From assembly GCF_020829685.1 (NCBI RefSeq), contig NZ_JAIVFR010000221.1, forward strand, positions 1-8,633: a stretch of 8,633 bases of DNA, written 5' to 3'. The position numbers were made by a program, and so were the translations under genes. The notes under the pieces are model-generated. The model was given only the letters and a program-made list of their open reading frames with translations, did no database searches and was not told the DNA's origin. Shown piece by piece: positions 1-5,119 of the stretch. Each line of letters begins with the position of its first letter. Position 1 is the first letter of the stretch. This DNA comes from Nostoc sp. CHAB 5715 (GTDB lineage: Bacteria > Cyanobacteriota > Cyanobacteriia > Cyanobacteriales > Nostocaceae).

Positions 1-86
1 ATGGGTATAAAATTGAACTGATTCAACTAGGAACTCAAGGGTCAGCAGTCCAACAGGAATCGCAAGAGCAAGTTGTGAGTCAGTAA
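1..86 (+). CDS. gloA: Glyoxalase I (lactoylglutathione lyase), C-terminal end only
   Basis: Only the last 27 codons are present, read in the frame starting at base 3 and ending at the TAA at 84-86; the rest lies left of the window. The fragment begins GYKIELIQLG, which matches the closing strand of bacterial glyoxalase I (consensus DPDGYKIELI). From family knowledge the Glu in KIEL is the last of the four metal ligands (Glu122 in the E. coli enzyme), so the fragment retains an active-site residue. The enzyme converts the methylglyoxal-glutathione hemithioacetal to S-lactoylglutathione in the cytoplasm. The Gln/Glu/Ser-rich tail after it is a species-variable extension. Bases 1-2 (AT) fit the end of an Asp codon, as the motif predicts. 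The identification rests on one short motif, but a characteristic one. Confidence 0.75.
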   Translation, partial: GYKIELIQLGTQGSAVQQESQEQVVSQ

Positions 87-428
87 TTCTTATAATTAAG
101 AATATAAGTCAATACGCTTGGGTTAAGACTTGATCCTCCCTAACCCTTTTTAACAAGGAGGGAATTAGAGCAAGCCTTTTTAAGGGAAGAAGAATTAATA
201 GACTCTCTCCTTTCCCCATCGCACATCCAGCAATTTTTGCTTGGTGAACCCCAAGTGAGGTTTTTGCAGACAAAATGTTAGTTAAGTTCAGGCGACAGAC
301 TGGAAAACCTAACTTTTCACGGTATCTGGAAAACCTCACTTCTATTTCTCTCTCCTACAAGGAGGAACCACTGCGCCCTTGCGGCTCTGCCGACTTGAAG
401 CATGTGGCGTCAGAAACTTTGAATTTTT

Positions 429-451
429 CCCCTTCCCGTGTCGGGAAGGGG
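429..451. repeat. Perfect 10-bp hairpin repeat
   Basis: CCCCTTCCCG (429-438) and CGGGAAGGGG (442-451) are perfect inverted copies around a TGT loop. No T-run follows in either direction, so it is a poor intrinsic terminator. It resembles the C/G-rich dispersed palindromes common between genes in filamentous cyanobacteria. Confidence 0.8.
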
Positions 452-539
452 GCTAGGGGGTTAGGTCAATCGTTAGCTTTTCCACATGATCTGAATTGTC
501 AGGCTGGAAAACTGGTAGAGGTAAAAGCACAATAATAAA

Positions 540-604
540 GGTGATGCTGGGGAGCCTCCGGTAAAGAGTGTAGTGTAGTTCTCTCACCGTCTGTTGAAGG
601 GGCT
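540..604 (+). other. Segment with alternative RNA folds, function unknown
   Basis: On the plus strand, AGCCTC (553-558) can pair with GGGGCT (599-604, one G-U). Inside this, GGT (560-562) pairs with ACC (586-588) and AGAG (565-568) with CTCT (581-584), giving a closed stem carrying a hairpin with a 12-base loop. GGTGA (540-544) can instead pair with TCACC (584-588), which would compete with the inner hairpin. I do not recognise an Rfam family. The fold was found by eye, without energy calculation or comparison with relatives, so chance pairing is possible. Confidence 0.3.
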
Positions 605-677
605 ATACCATTGTGCTTATATTCCACAAAGGTCGCAAATGATCTAGGATTATCAGGTTAAGGAGTGGAACGTAGTT

Positions 678-824
678 ATGCTGGGGCTTATTGAGCATAC
701 GGGTTGATTTTGCAAACCGAGTCGTGAATCTAAGGCAATTGTAGCTGTGGTTTTGCCAGGTGTGGGCATCTGGTGGTTACAAAATTGGCGAATTGGTAAT
801 TTTTTAGCCATCAGCCTTTGTTAG
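678..824 (+). pseudogene. Possible broken small reading frame with internal TGA
   Basis: An ATG at 678 has AAGGAG at 660-665 upstream, a long 12-base spacing. It reads nine codons to a TGA at 705-707, then stays open in the same frame to a TAG at 822-824. The second part translates to a hydrophobic stretch (AIVAVVLPGVGIWWLQNW) resembling a membrane segment. It could be a decayed membrane-peptide gene or a chance open frame. I do not recognise the family. Confidence 0.2.
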
Positions 825-963
825 ACTAAATTTCACCTAGTAAAGCCTTTCAATAACGCTCAGAGCATTATATAACTGCTCTTTATTGCATAATCCCGCC
901 TGTACTTTGTGCGATAATTTTTATTTTTTAGTTTCTTAATCATTAAATAAGAACCAAATAAAA

Positions 964-991
964 GCGATTAGCGGTTAGCGATTAGCGATTA
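964..991. repeat. Heptamer tandem repeat (GCGATTA, four copies)
   Basis: Four contiguous 7-base units: GCGATTA, GCGGTTA, GCGATTA, GCGATTA. This matches the short tandemly repeated repetitive (STRR) sequences known from heterocystous cyanobacteria. A related array in the opposite orientation lies at 1077-1104. Confidence 0.85.
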
Positions 992-1004
992 GTTTTAGAC
1001 AAGC

Positions 1005-1074
1005 CGCCCACTATGAGCGGGGTATTAACCTCCCCAAGATTAATTTTTCGCCCATTAAGAGCGAGGCATGTACC
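1005..1074. repeat. Pair of imperfect 26-bp direct repeats
   Basis: Bases 1005-1030 and 1049-1074 both begin CGCCCA, contain GAGCG at the same place and end in ACC; 20 of 26 positions agree at an offset of 44 bases. The pair sits exactly between the two heptamer arrays, so the whole block from 964 to 1104 may be one composite repeat. No coding potential is visible. Confidence 0.6.
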
Positions 1075-1076
1075 GG

Positions 1077-1104
1077 GCTAATAGCTAATAGCTAATAGCT
1101 AACA
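1077..1104. repeat. Heptamer tandem repeat (GCTAATA, four copies)
   Basis: Four contiguous 7-base units: GCTAATA three times and GCTAACA once. Read on the other strand the unit is a rotation of GCTATTA, one base different from the GCGATTA unit at 964-991, so the two arrays face each other as an imperfect inverted pair. It ends 55 bases before the start codon of the next gene. Confidence 0.85.
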
Positions 1105-1159
1105 GCTTTGTCAAGTATATAGAACAATTTCTCAAAGCTGATATTGGTGAAGATAAACA

Positions 1160-1495
1160 ATGGTTATTTTAGTTATCCTCGTGAACACCCTCATTTCGCT
1201 GATACTACTATATGTGGCTTGGCAGGTGTGGCAACTCAAGCAGCAGTTAGCATACATAGCAGATAGGTTAAGCGCCTATGAAAGTTGTACCCATGCAGCA
1301 CTTAATAAAGCACCCGAAAATATTTATCTCAGTCAGGAGAGTATTTATAACTTACGGCAGAAAAATCAAGTACTACAAATGCAAATCCAACAAGTGCGGC
1401 AAATTATCAGTCTACTTTTGCTAGGACGGCAAATCTGGCAGCGTTATTTTCGTAGGCTAGAGTTAACGCCAGCGAAAAGAACTATTGGAAAATGA
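1160..1495 (+). CDS. Small membrane-anchored coiled-coil protein
   Basis: A 111-residue protein. Residues 2-20 are a clear membrane helix (VILVILVNTLISLILLYVA), followed by a helical segment rich in Gln, Leu and Lys (about 22-40), a polar linker (41-58) and a second Gln/Leu-rich helix (about 60-96). The C-terminus is basic (RR, K, R, K). The ATG at 1160 is the first usable start and has GGTGA at 1146-1150 as a plausible ribosome-binding site. It reads as one of the small conserved cyanobacterial proteins of unknown function. The YtxH and DUF948 genes downstream have the same plan (N-terminal membrane helix, then helices), which suggests a related role, although a 365-bp spacer and a separate promoter-like sequence lie between. 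The cytoplasmic orientation of the helices is inferred from the basic residues after the membrane segment. Confidence 0.75.
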   Translation: MVILVILVNTLISLILLYVAWQVWQLKQQLAYIADRLSAYESCTHAALNKAPENIYLSQESIYNLRQKNQVLQMQIQQVRQIISLLLLGRQIWQRYFRRLELTPAKRTIGK

Positions 1496-1598
1496 GTTAT
1501 GTCAAGTTCACATGAACATTTATAATTAGGGCTGACATAGGGACGCGGGAACACGGTGAGACAGGGACGTAGGGAATTTTAAATTATAAGTAATTAAT

Positions 1599-1725
1599 AT
1601 AGGACTAATATTTGATTTCTGAAAAAGCTCGGTACAATTCAAAAAGCCTAATTCCTTATTCCCTACTCCCTACTCCCCACTCCCCGCCTACGTAGATAAT
1701 TTCAAAAATCAAATACGATTCCTAT
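1599..1725. mobile_element. MITE-like element with 26-bp terminal inverted repeats
   Basis: Bases 1599-1624 and the reverse complement of 1700-1725 agree at 22 of 26 positions; both begin ATAGGA and share TATTTGATTT. The 127-bp unit has no coding capacity and contains a heptamer array. This is the structure of a miniature inverted-repeat element or an internally deleted insertion sequence. I could not identify a target-site duplication with confidence, so its ends and family are uncertain. Confidence 0.5.
1651..1685. repeat. Heptamer tandem repeat (ACTCCCY type, five units)
   Basis: Five contiguous 7-base units: ATTCCTT, ATTCCCT, ACTCCCT, ACTCCCC, ACTCCCC. This is another STRR-type array, of a different sequence class from those at 964-1104, lying inside the inverted-repeat element at 1599-1725. 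Confidence 0.8.
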
Positions 1726-1770
1726 AGTTTTGATATTTAATGAATAAAAGCAACATTTTTGGCTGATATT

Positions 1771-1798
1771 TTGTCACAAGAGATTAACTGAATAAAAT
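1771..1798 (+). promoter_or_regulatory. Sigma70-type promoter candidate for ytxH-DUF948
   Basis: TTGTCA (1771-1776) and TAAAAT (1793-1798) each match the consensus at five of six bases with a 16-base spacer. Transcription would start near 1805, giving a leader of about 55 bases that begins just before the duplicated ribosome-binding sequence. Position and fit are good, but there is no experimental support. Confidence 0.5.
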
Positions 1799-1812
1799 CG
1801 GTCGAGTCTTGC

Positions 1813-1850
1813 AAGGAGAGAAAACCCACCTAAAATGGGTGTAAGGAGAG
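1813..1850 (+). promoter_or_regulatory. Duplicated ribosome-binding site flanking a small hairpin
   Basis: AAGGAGAG occurs at 1813-1820 and again at 1843-1850, 30 bases apart, each followed by AAA. Between them ACCCA (1824-1828) and TGGGT (1836-1840) can form a 5-bp stem. The second copy is 10 bases from the ATG at 1861 and is the functional site for YtxH. The first has no start codon at a suitable distance, so it may be a standby site for ribosomes or a leftover of local duplication. Confidence 0.6.
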
Positions 1851-1860
1851 AAACAACAAG

Positions 1861-2208
1861 ATGTCTAATAACCGTTCTGGAGTATTTTTTGGCGGTTTGA
1901 TGCTGGGAGCTACCATCGGTGCTTTGACCGGTTTGCTCGTGGCTCCCCGCACAGGGCGCGAAACGCGTAAAATTTTGAAAAAATCTGCCAATGCTATCCC
2001 AGAATTGGCAGAAGACTTATCAACGAGTGTGCAAATCCACGCAGATCGTCTTTCTGCTAGCGCATTGCAAAACTGGGATGAAACTCTAGATAGATTACGG
2101 GAAGCGATCGCAGCAGGTGTAGATGCTAGTCAGAGAGAAAGCCAAGTCTTGAAGCGGCAAACATCTGAAGACTCAGATTCTCTTCCCCAGCAATTAGAAC
2201 GCTCATAA
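1861..2208 (+). CDS. YtxH domain protein
   Basis: A 115-residue protein. Residues 8-28 form a glycine-rich membrane segment (VFFGGLMLGATIGALTGLLV), followed directly by APRTGRETR, the signature of the YtxH family, where a glycine-zipper membrane helix precedes an AP-x-(S/T)-G-(K/R)-E motif. Residues about 36-100 are predicted amphipathic helix and the tail is acidic and polar. The ATG at 1861 is fixed by a strong AAGGAGAG site. It ends 11 bases before the DUF948 start, so the two are almost certainly co-transcribed. In Bacillus the corresponding pair (ytxG/ytxH) belongs to a general-stress operon; the molecular role of YtxH is not established. A HIP1 octamer lies in the coding region at 2104-2111. 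Confidence 0.85.
   Translation: MSNNRSGVFFGGLMLGATIGALTGLLVAPRTGRETRKILKKSANAIPELAEDLSTSVQIHADRLSASALQNWDETLDRLREAIAAGVDASQRESQVLKRQTSEDSDSLPQQLERS
2104..2111. repeat. HIP1 octamer
   Basis: GCGATCGC, the highly iterated palindrome of many cyanobacterial genomes, within the YtxH gene. Confidence 0.95.
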
Positions 2209-2219
2209 ATGACATAACC

Positions 2220-2759
2220 GTGATTGACCCCCTGTTTTGGTTGGGACTTTCTTTACTCTTAGTCGCCACAAGTTTGACTGCGGTTTTAGTGGCGGCAATA
2301 CCTGCTTTGCAGGAGTTAGCACGCGCTGCTCGTAGTGCGGAAAAGCTATTTGATACACTCTCGCGGGAGTTACCGCCCACTCTAGAAGCTATCCGTGTGA
2401 CTGGTTTGGAAATCACTGACTTAACTGATGATGTCAGTGAAGGTGTAAAAAGTGCTAATCAAGTCGTGAAACAAGTTGATCAAAGCCTTGATAGTGTAAG
2501 AATTCAGGCTCAAAATCTGCAAGTAGGTACACGCAGCATCTTTGTTGGCGCGAAAGCTGCTTGGAGAAATTTCACGCGCCAAAAACCCACAAGGCGAACA
2601 AGCGATCGCTTGCCAAGCAATGAAAAACCACCACTAACGTTGCGAGAACGAGAAGTACTAAAGCAACAAAATCGTCGGAGCAAAGCAGAAATGTACCGCG
2701 TTAATGACAGTTACAGCGACGCTGCTAGCTGGGAAAGCAATTTTGATGATGAAGATTGA
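2220..2759 (+). CDS. DUF948 family membrane protein
   Basis: A 179-residue protein starting at a GTG, the only sensible start: the same frame upstream has no alternative before the YtxH stop, and the ATG at 2209 is out of frame and stops at once. Residues 6-28 are a membrane helix (FWLGLSLLLVATSLTAVLVAA). Residues 30-120 are a long helical region with the pattern of DUF948 proteins, in which Leu/Ile/Val recur between Ser, Asp and Gln. The C-terminal third (120-179) is charged and probably disordered: basic at 120-130, acidic in the last residues (FDDED). No good ribosome-binding site precedes the GTG, so translation probably depends on ribosomes finishing YtxH 11 bases upstream. The YtxH-DUF948 pairing occurs in several bacterial phyla. 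Function is unknown; methyl-accepting-type coiled coils are a superficial resemblance. Confidence 0.8.
   Translation: MIDPLFWLGLSLLLVATSLTAVLVAAIPALQELARAARSAEKLFDTLSRELPPTLEAIRVTGLEITDLTDDVSEGVKSANQVVKQVDQSLDSVRIQAQNLQVGTRSIFVGAKAAWRNFTRQKPTRRTSDRLPSNEKPPLTLREREVLKQQNRRSKAEMYRVNDSYSDAASWESNFDDED
2602..2609. repeat. HIP1 octamer
   Basis: GCGATCGC within the DUF948 gene. Confidence 0.95.
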
Positions 2760-2812
2760 TTAAAAAAGGGCATTAGTTACAGCAGTTTTCATGTATTTGA
2801 ACCACATCTGTT

Positions 2813-2841
2813 GTAGGGGTTTAGCATTGCTAAACCCCTAC
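2813..2841. repeat. Perfect 13-bp hairpin, dispersed palindrome and possible two-way terminator
   Basis: GTAGGGGTTTAGC (2813-2825) and GCTAAACCCCTAC (2829-2841) are exact inverted copies around an ATT loop. It lies between the ends of the converging DUF948 and VapC genes, where it could stop transcription from both sides, but there is no T-run after either arm. Similar palindromes beginning GTAGGGG are, to my recollection, scattered between genes in many filamentous cyanobacteria, so a repeat-element origin is likely. Confidence 0.7.
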
Positions 2842-2901
2842 TGCGTGGTCTATTTACCTGAAAATAGCTGTAATTATGCACCTATAGCTCTATGCTGCAA
2901 A

Positions 2902-3345
2902 TCAAACCCAAGATTCCAGCGAAAAGGTTCTCACCTGTTGAATTCGCAAAAAGTCACTATCACTGGAAACCACAGTTAAATTATTTTGCAGTGCAATAGC
3001 AGCTATCCAAATGTCATTTTCATCAAAACCCAAACCAACAATTTTAGTTTTTCGCCGCTTGTTTTTATCTTTGGGTGCAAATTGATTGAATAAAGCTGTC
3101 TTAATTTGACCGTAAATTGTTGCTGTTTCTTCTGTTATATGGTAAATGCGAATATCTTCTAAAAATTCTGTCAAGCGAGCCAGATTATTTTCTTTGCGTT
3201 GGGATTTTTCTATCATGAATGTCAATTCACCCTGGACAATTACGCAAGTGGCAATGTTATTTTCTCCAACTTCATTCACGCGACGGATAACATTTGGCTC
3301 ACCTAAAATAATGGCACTACAATGATTTGTATCAAGTAAATACAT
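2902..3345 (-). CDS. vapC: VapC-type PIN domain ribonuclease toxin
   Basis: A 147-residue protein covering a full PIN domain, the usual length for VapC toxins. It opens MYLLDTNHCS, the typical first strand with the catalytic Asp5. The other conserved acids are visible: Glu40 in VQGEL, Asp111 in ENDIWIAAIA, and Asp129/Asp131 in SSDSDF. These residues bind Mg2+/Mn2+ for cleavage of RNA, commonly tRNA or rRNA in this family; the target here cannot be told. A Lys/Arg-rich segment (92-101, KDKNKRRKTK) before the third motif may contact RNA. Its ATG overlaps the antitoxin stop by one base (TAATG on the minus strand), a translational-coupling arrangement typical of these pairs. All catalytic residues are intact, so it is probably active. 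Confidence 0.88.
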   Translation of the reverse strand: MYLLDTNHCSAIILGEPNVIRRVNEVGENNIATCVIVQGELTFMIEKSQRKENNLARLTEFLEDIRIYHITEETATIYGQIKTALFNQFAPKDKNKRRKTKIVGLGFDENDIWIAAIALQNNLTVVSSDSDFLRIQQVRTFSLESWV

Positions 3346-3665
3346 TATTCAAATAGGTTTTCGTCATCAAATTTAGCTTGACCACGGGTAGCATATACTG
3401 CTTGAAGGCATTCTTCAAAGTCGTCACCTTCCCAAGTGCGAGCGTGTCGAAGGATGGAGCGCCCGGAAGCAGGACGGTATGTAAGTTGCTCTTGATCACT
3501 AAAAGTTTTTCTAGAATCGCTTAAAGGGATAGGTTCAAGCTTACCTGGTTCCAACTCCTTTTTTGTATAGTTAACCTTAATAGAACGTATCAAATCGAGT
3601 GCTTCTGTTAGCAACTCCGGCGGTAAAGTTTCTATTTCTTGGATTAATAATTCTTTGTTAGTCAT
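3345..3665 (-). CDS. vapB: VapB-type antitoxin, DUF2281-like
   Basis: A 106-residue protein directly upstream of the PIN toxin. The N-terminal helix (residues 4-30, with LPPELLTEALDLI) resembles the DUF2281-type start seen in many cyanobacterial antitoxins. The middle is polar and probably flexible. Residues 63-99 (including SGRSILRHARTW, DDFEECL and YATRG) match a C-terminal block that I recall from antitoxins paired with PIN toxins in cyanobacteria and that would wrap the toxin. The ATG at 3665 has GAGGTG (3670-3675) four bases upstream. By family analogy it neutralises VapC and may repress its own operon, though no clear DNA-binding fold (AbrB, RHH) is visible. An 8-bp palindrome GCTATAGC at 3709-3716 lies upstream and is at most a weak operator candidate. 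Confidence 0.82.
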   Translation of the reverse strand: MTNKELLIQEIETLPPELLTEALDLIRSIKVNYTKKELEPGKLEPIPLSDSRKTFSDQEQLTYRPASGRSILRHARTWEGDDFEECLQAVYATRGQAKFDDENLFE

Positions 3666-3772
3666 CTCTCACCTCTAATCATTCACCTTTTATTGTATGG
3701 GGAACTTCGCTATAGCTTAGTCAATTTTGAGTTGTTCAAAACTTTGGCGATAATGATAATTAAAAACCAATA

Positions 3773-3885
3773 CAGTTCAGTTAAGGATTTTTGCTACTGA
3801 TTTTAGACCTGTAGAGACGCGAAATTGTACTTCGTCCCGCTACGCTAACGCGTCTCTAGCAAGGTTTTTGGGCTTAACTGAACGG
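3773..3885. mobile_element. MITE-like element, 113 bp, flanked by TA
   Basis: The left end CAGTTCAGTTAAG (3773-3785) and the reverse complement of the right end CTTAACTGAACGG (3873-3885) agree at 12 of 13 positions. TA stands at both outer edges (3771-3772 and 3886-3887), as expected for IS630/Tc1-type insertion into TA; the flanks together spell CAATA and TATTG. A second, inner inverted pair, TAGAGACGCG (3812-3821) and CGCGTCTCTA (3849-3858), gives a strong internal hairpin. There is no room for a transposase, so it would depend on one encoded elsewhere. Confidence 0.65.
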
Positions 3886-3990
3886 TATTGAATTAAAAAC
3901 AGGGCTAAGAGGTATGCAACAAGTGCCTGCTACACTCTTCCCATCCACGATTATCATTTTCAATTAAAATATTTTGAGTATTTTAACTGA

Positions 3991-4022
3991 TTGACAAAAC
4001 GCACTTTATCTTTACTTATTAT
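3991..4022 (+). promoter_or_regulatory. Weak promoter candidate for the TPM gene
   Basis: TTGACA at 3991-3996 is a perfect -35 hexamer. Possible -10 sequences are ACTTAT (4014-4019, 17-base spacer) or TATTAT (4017-4022, 20-base spacer), so either the hexamer or the spacing is poor. The implied leader would be roughly 150 bases. Confidence 0.25.
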
Positions 4023-4175
4023 GAATACCACTGCCAATCCCCACTCCTCAAAAACGCTTTGCTTTGATCCCTTAGATTAGAGTAAAGTAAACAAGTGTAA
4101 AGAAGTATCACTTTTCCACTACTCTTTTAAAACAACTTGTTCGCTTTTACCGTTGATATTTGTATAAAAACGTCC

Positions 4176-4985
4176 ATGCAATCTTGTTTTTGGCGACGAA
4201 TTCTGGTATCTATTGCAGTATTTTTTCTGGCTGGGTCAATTTGGGTGATGCATTCTCCCCCAGCACTGGCTTATGACAATCCTGAGTTACTCCCTAACAC
4301 CTTTACCCCAGTTGTAGACTTAGCAAAATCTCTTCCTGTCCTGCAAGAAGAAAAGCTTGTCAAAGATTTAGAGCAGTTTGAAGCCGATACGGGCTGGAAA
4401 CTGCGAGTATTGACCCAGTATGACCGCACCCCAGGTCGGGCAGTCATAAAATATTGGGGTTTGGATGACAAAAGCATTCTACTAGTTGCCGATTCTCGTG
4501 GCGGTAACATCCTCAGTTTTAGCGTCGGCGATGCTGTTTATGAACTTTTACCCCGGACGTTCTGGATAGAACTGCAAACCCGCTTCGGTAATTTGTACTT
4601 TGTCCGCGAACAAGGCGAAGACCAAGCCATTCTGCAAGCCTTAGAATCGGTTAAAGGCTGTTTACTCAAGGGTGGTTGCAATGTTGTCCCCGGACTGCCA
4701 CGAGAGCAGTGGATTCTCACCTTGATTACCTCAATTATTGGTGGGGTGATTTGTGGATTTGCAGCTCAACCCCGCGAGAAAGGACAAGTTTTCGCTTGGC
4801 AATGGGCTTTAATTTTCTCACCTTTGTGGGGAATTTTGTTTCTTGCCTTTGGCATTGGGCCAGTGGTGACACGCACAAGCGACTGGTTACCTCTAGTTCG
4901 CAATATCTCTGGATTTTTCATTGGTGTCTTGGTTGCCTACCTATCTCCTGTTTTCAGTCGGTCTTCTTCCAGTAATGAGTTATAA
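4176..4985 (+). CDS. TPM domain protein, secreted or thylakoid-lumenal, with C-terminal membrane helices
   Basis: A 269-residue protein. I chose the ATG at 4176 over the TTG at 4137 because it places an Arg-Arg just before the hydrophobic core of a classic signal peptide (residues 9-26) ending in ALA at 30-32, with the mature protein starting YDNPELLP. Residues about 40-165 form a TPM (DUF477) domain, with the pattern VVDLAKSLPV, TGWKLRVLT and ILLVADSRGGN. Family members include Psb32/TLP18.3 and plant lumen proteins involved in photosystem II repair or with acid phosphatase activity; this sequence looks closer to the smaller lumen-type relatives than to Psb32 itself. Two Cys (162, 168) could form a disulfide. 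Three hydrophobic segments follow (about 179-197, 207-230, 243-260), so the domain is probably tethered facing the lumen or periplasm. The ribosome-binding site is weak. Confidence 0.75.
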   Translation: MQSCFWRRILVSIAVFFLAGSIWVMHSPPALAYDNPELLPNTFTPVVDLAKSLPVLQEEKLVKDLEQFEADTGWKLRVLTQYDRTPGRAVIKYWGLDDKSILLVADSRGGNILSFSVGDAVYELLPRTFWIELQTRFGNLYFVREQGEDQAILQALESVKGCLLKGGCNVVPGLPREQWILTLITSIIGGVICGFAAQPREKGQVFAWQWALIFSPLWGILFLAFGIGPVVTRTSDWLPLVRNISGFFIGVLVAYLSPVFSRSSSSNEL

Positions 4986-5049
4986 GTGAGGAGAGACGCG
5001 ATTAACCCTTGTCTGTACAGGAGTTATGAGTTTTTAATTAACTTATAAT

Positions 5050-5070
5050 TCTTAACTCTTAACTCCTAAC
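5050..5070. repeat. Heptamer tandem repeat (TCTTAAC, three copies)
   Basis: Three contiguous units, TCTTAAC, TCTTAAC, TCCTAAC, in the 134-bp spacer before cobH. This is another short STRR-type array. The remnant GAGAGACGCGATTAA near 4991-5005 resembles the inner arm of the element at 3773-3885. Confidence 0.7.
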
Positions 5071-5119
5071 TCTCTGAAGCTGATAAGCTGAAAGCTAATA
5101 TTTGAGAAGCTCAACAAAA

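Larger units (their letters stand above)
87..1159. other. Long non-coding spacer rich in degenerate repeats
   Basis: No convincing protein-coding gene lies between the gloA stop and the gene at 1160. Open stretches at 109-339 (minus) and 275-535 (plus) have low-complexity, unfamiliar translations and run through repeat sequence. The left part (about 130-180) has CCTCC and GGAGG arms around an A/T-rich loop, a common form of cyanobacterial intergenic repeat. Further along are the hairpin at 429-451, the foldable segment at 540-604, an interrupted small reading frame at 678-824, and the heptamer arrays at 964-1104, all listed separately. Some short translated stretches might be remnants of a decayed transposon gene, but I could not tie them to a family. 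Confidence 0.6.
3666..4175. other. Spacer between the toxin-antitoxin pair and the TPM gene
   Basis: About 510 bases between two divergently transcribed units. It should hold the promoter of the antitoxin operon at its left end and that of the TPM gene at its right end. The middle is taken up by the inverted-repeat element at 3773-3885. I see no further gene. For the antitoxin, the minus strand offers TTGACT (3724 to 3719) and TACAAT (3697 to 3692), but the 21-base spacer is too long for a confident call. Confidence 0.6.

Noticed and set aside
109..535. Open frames at 109-339 (minus) and 275-535 (plus) as genes
   Set aside because: They overlap on opposite strands, run through hairpin repeats, have no recognisable domain and lack good ribosome-binding sites.
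2791..2979. Plus-strand 62-codon frame after DUF948
   Set aside because: It is largely translation of the 13-bp palindrome and of the antisense of the vapC 3' end; no family resemblance.
3692..3724. Promoter for the antitoxin gene (TTGACT and TACAAT, minus strand)
   Set aside because: The 21-base spacer is too long for a credible sigma70 promoter.
4137..4175. Upstream TTG start for the TPM protein
   Set aside because: It would add 13 residues before a well-formed signal peptide; the ATG at 4176 fits export better.
4271..4975. Minus-strand and alternative-frame ORFs within the TPM gene
   Set aside because: Shadow frames of a gene with a clear signal peptide and domain.
5102..5119. Upstream TTG start for cobH
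   Set aside because: The typical family N-terminus begins at the ATG at 5120.
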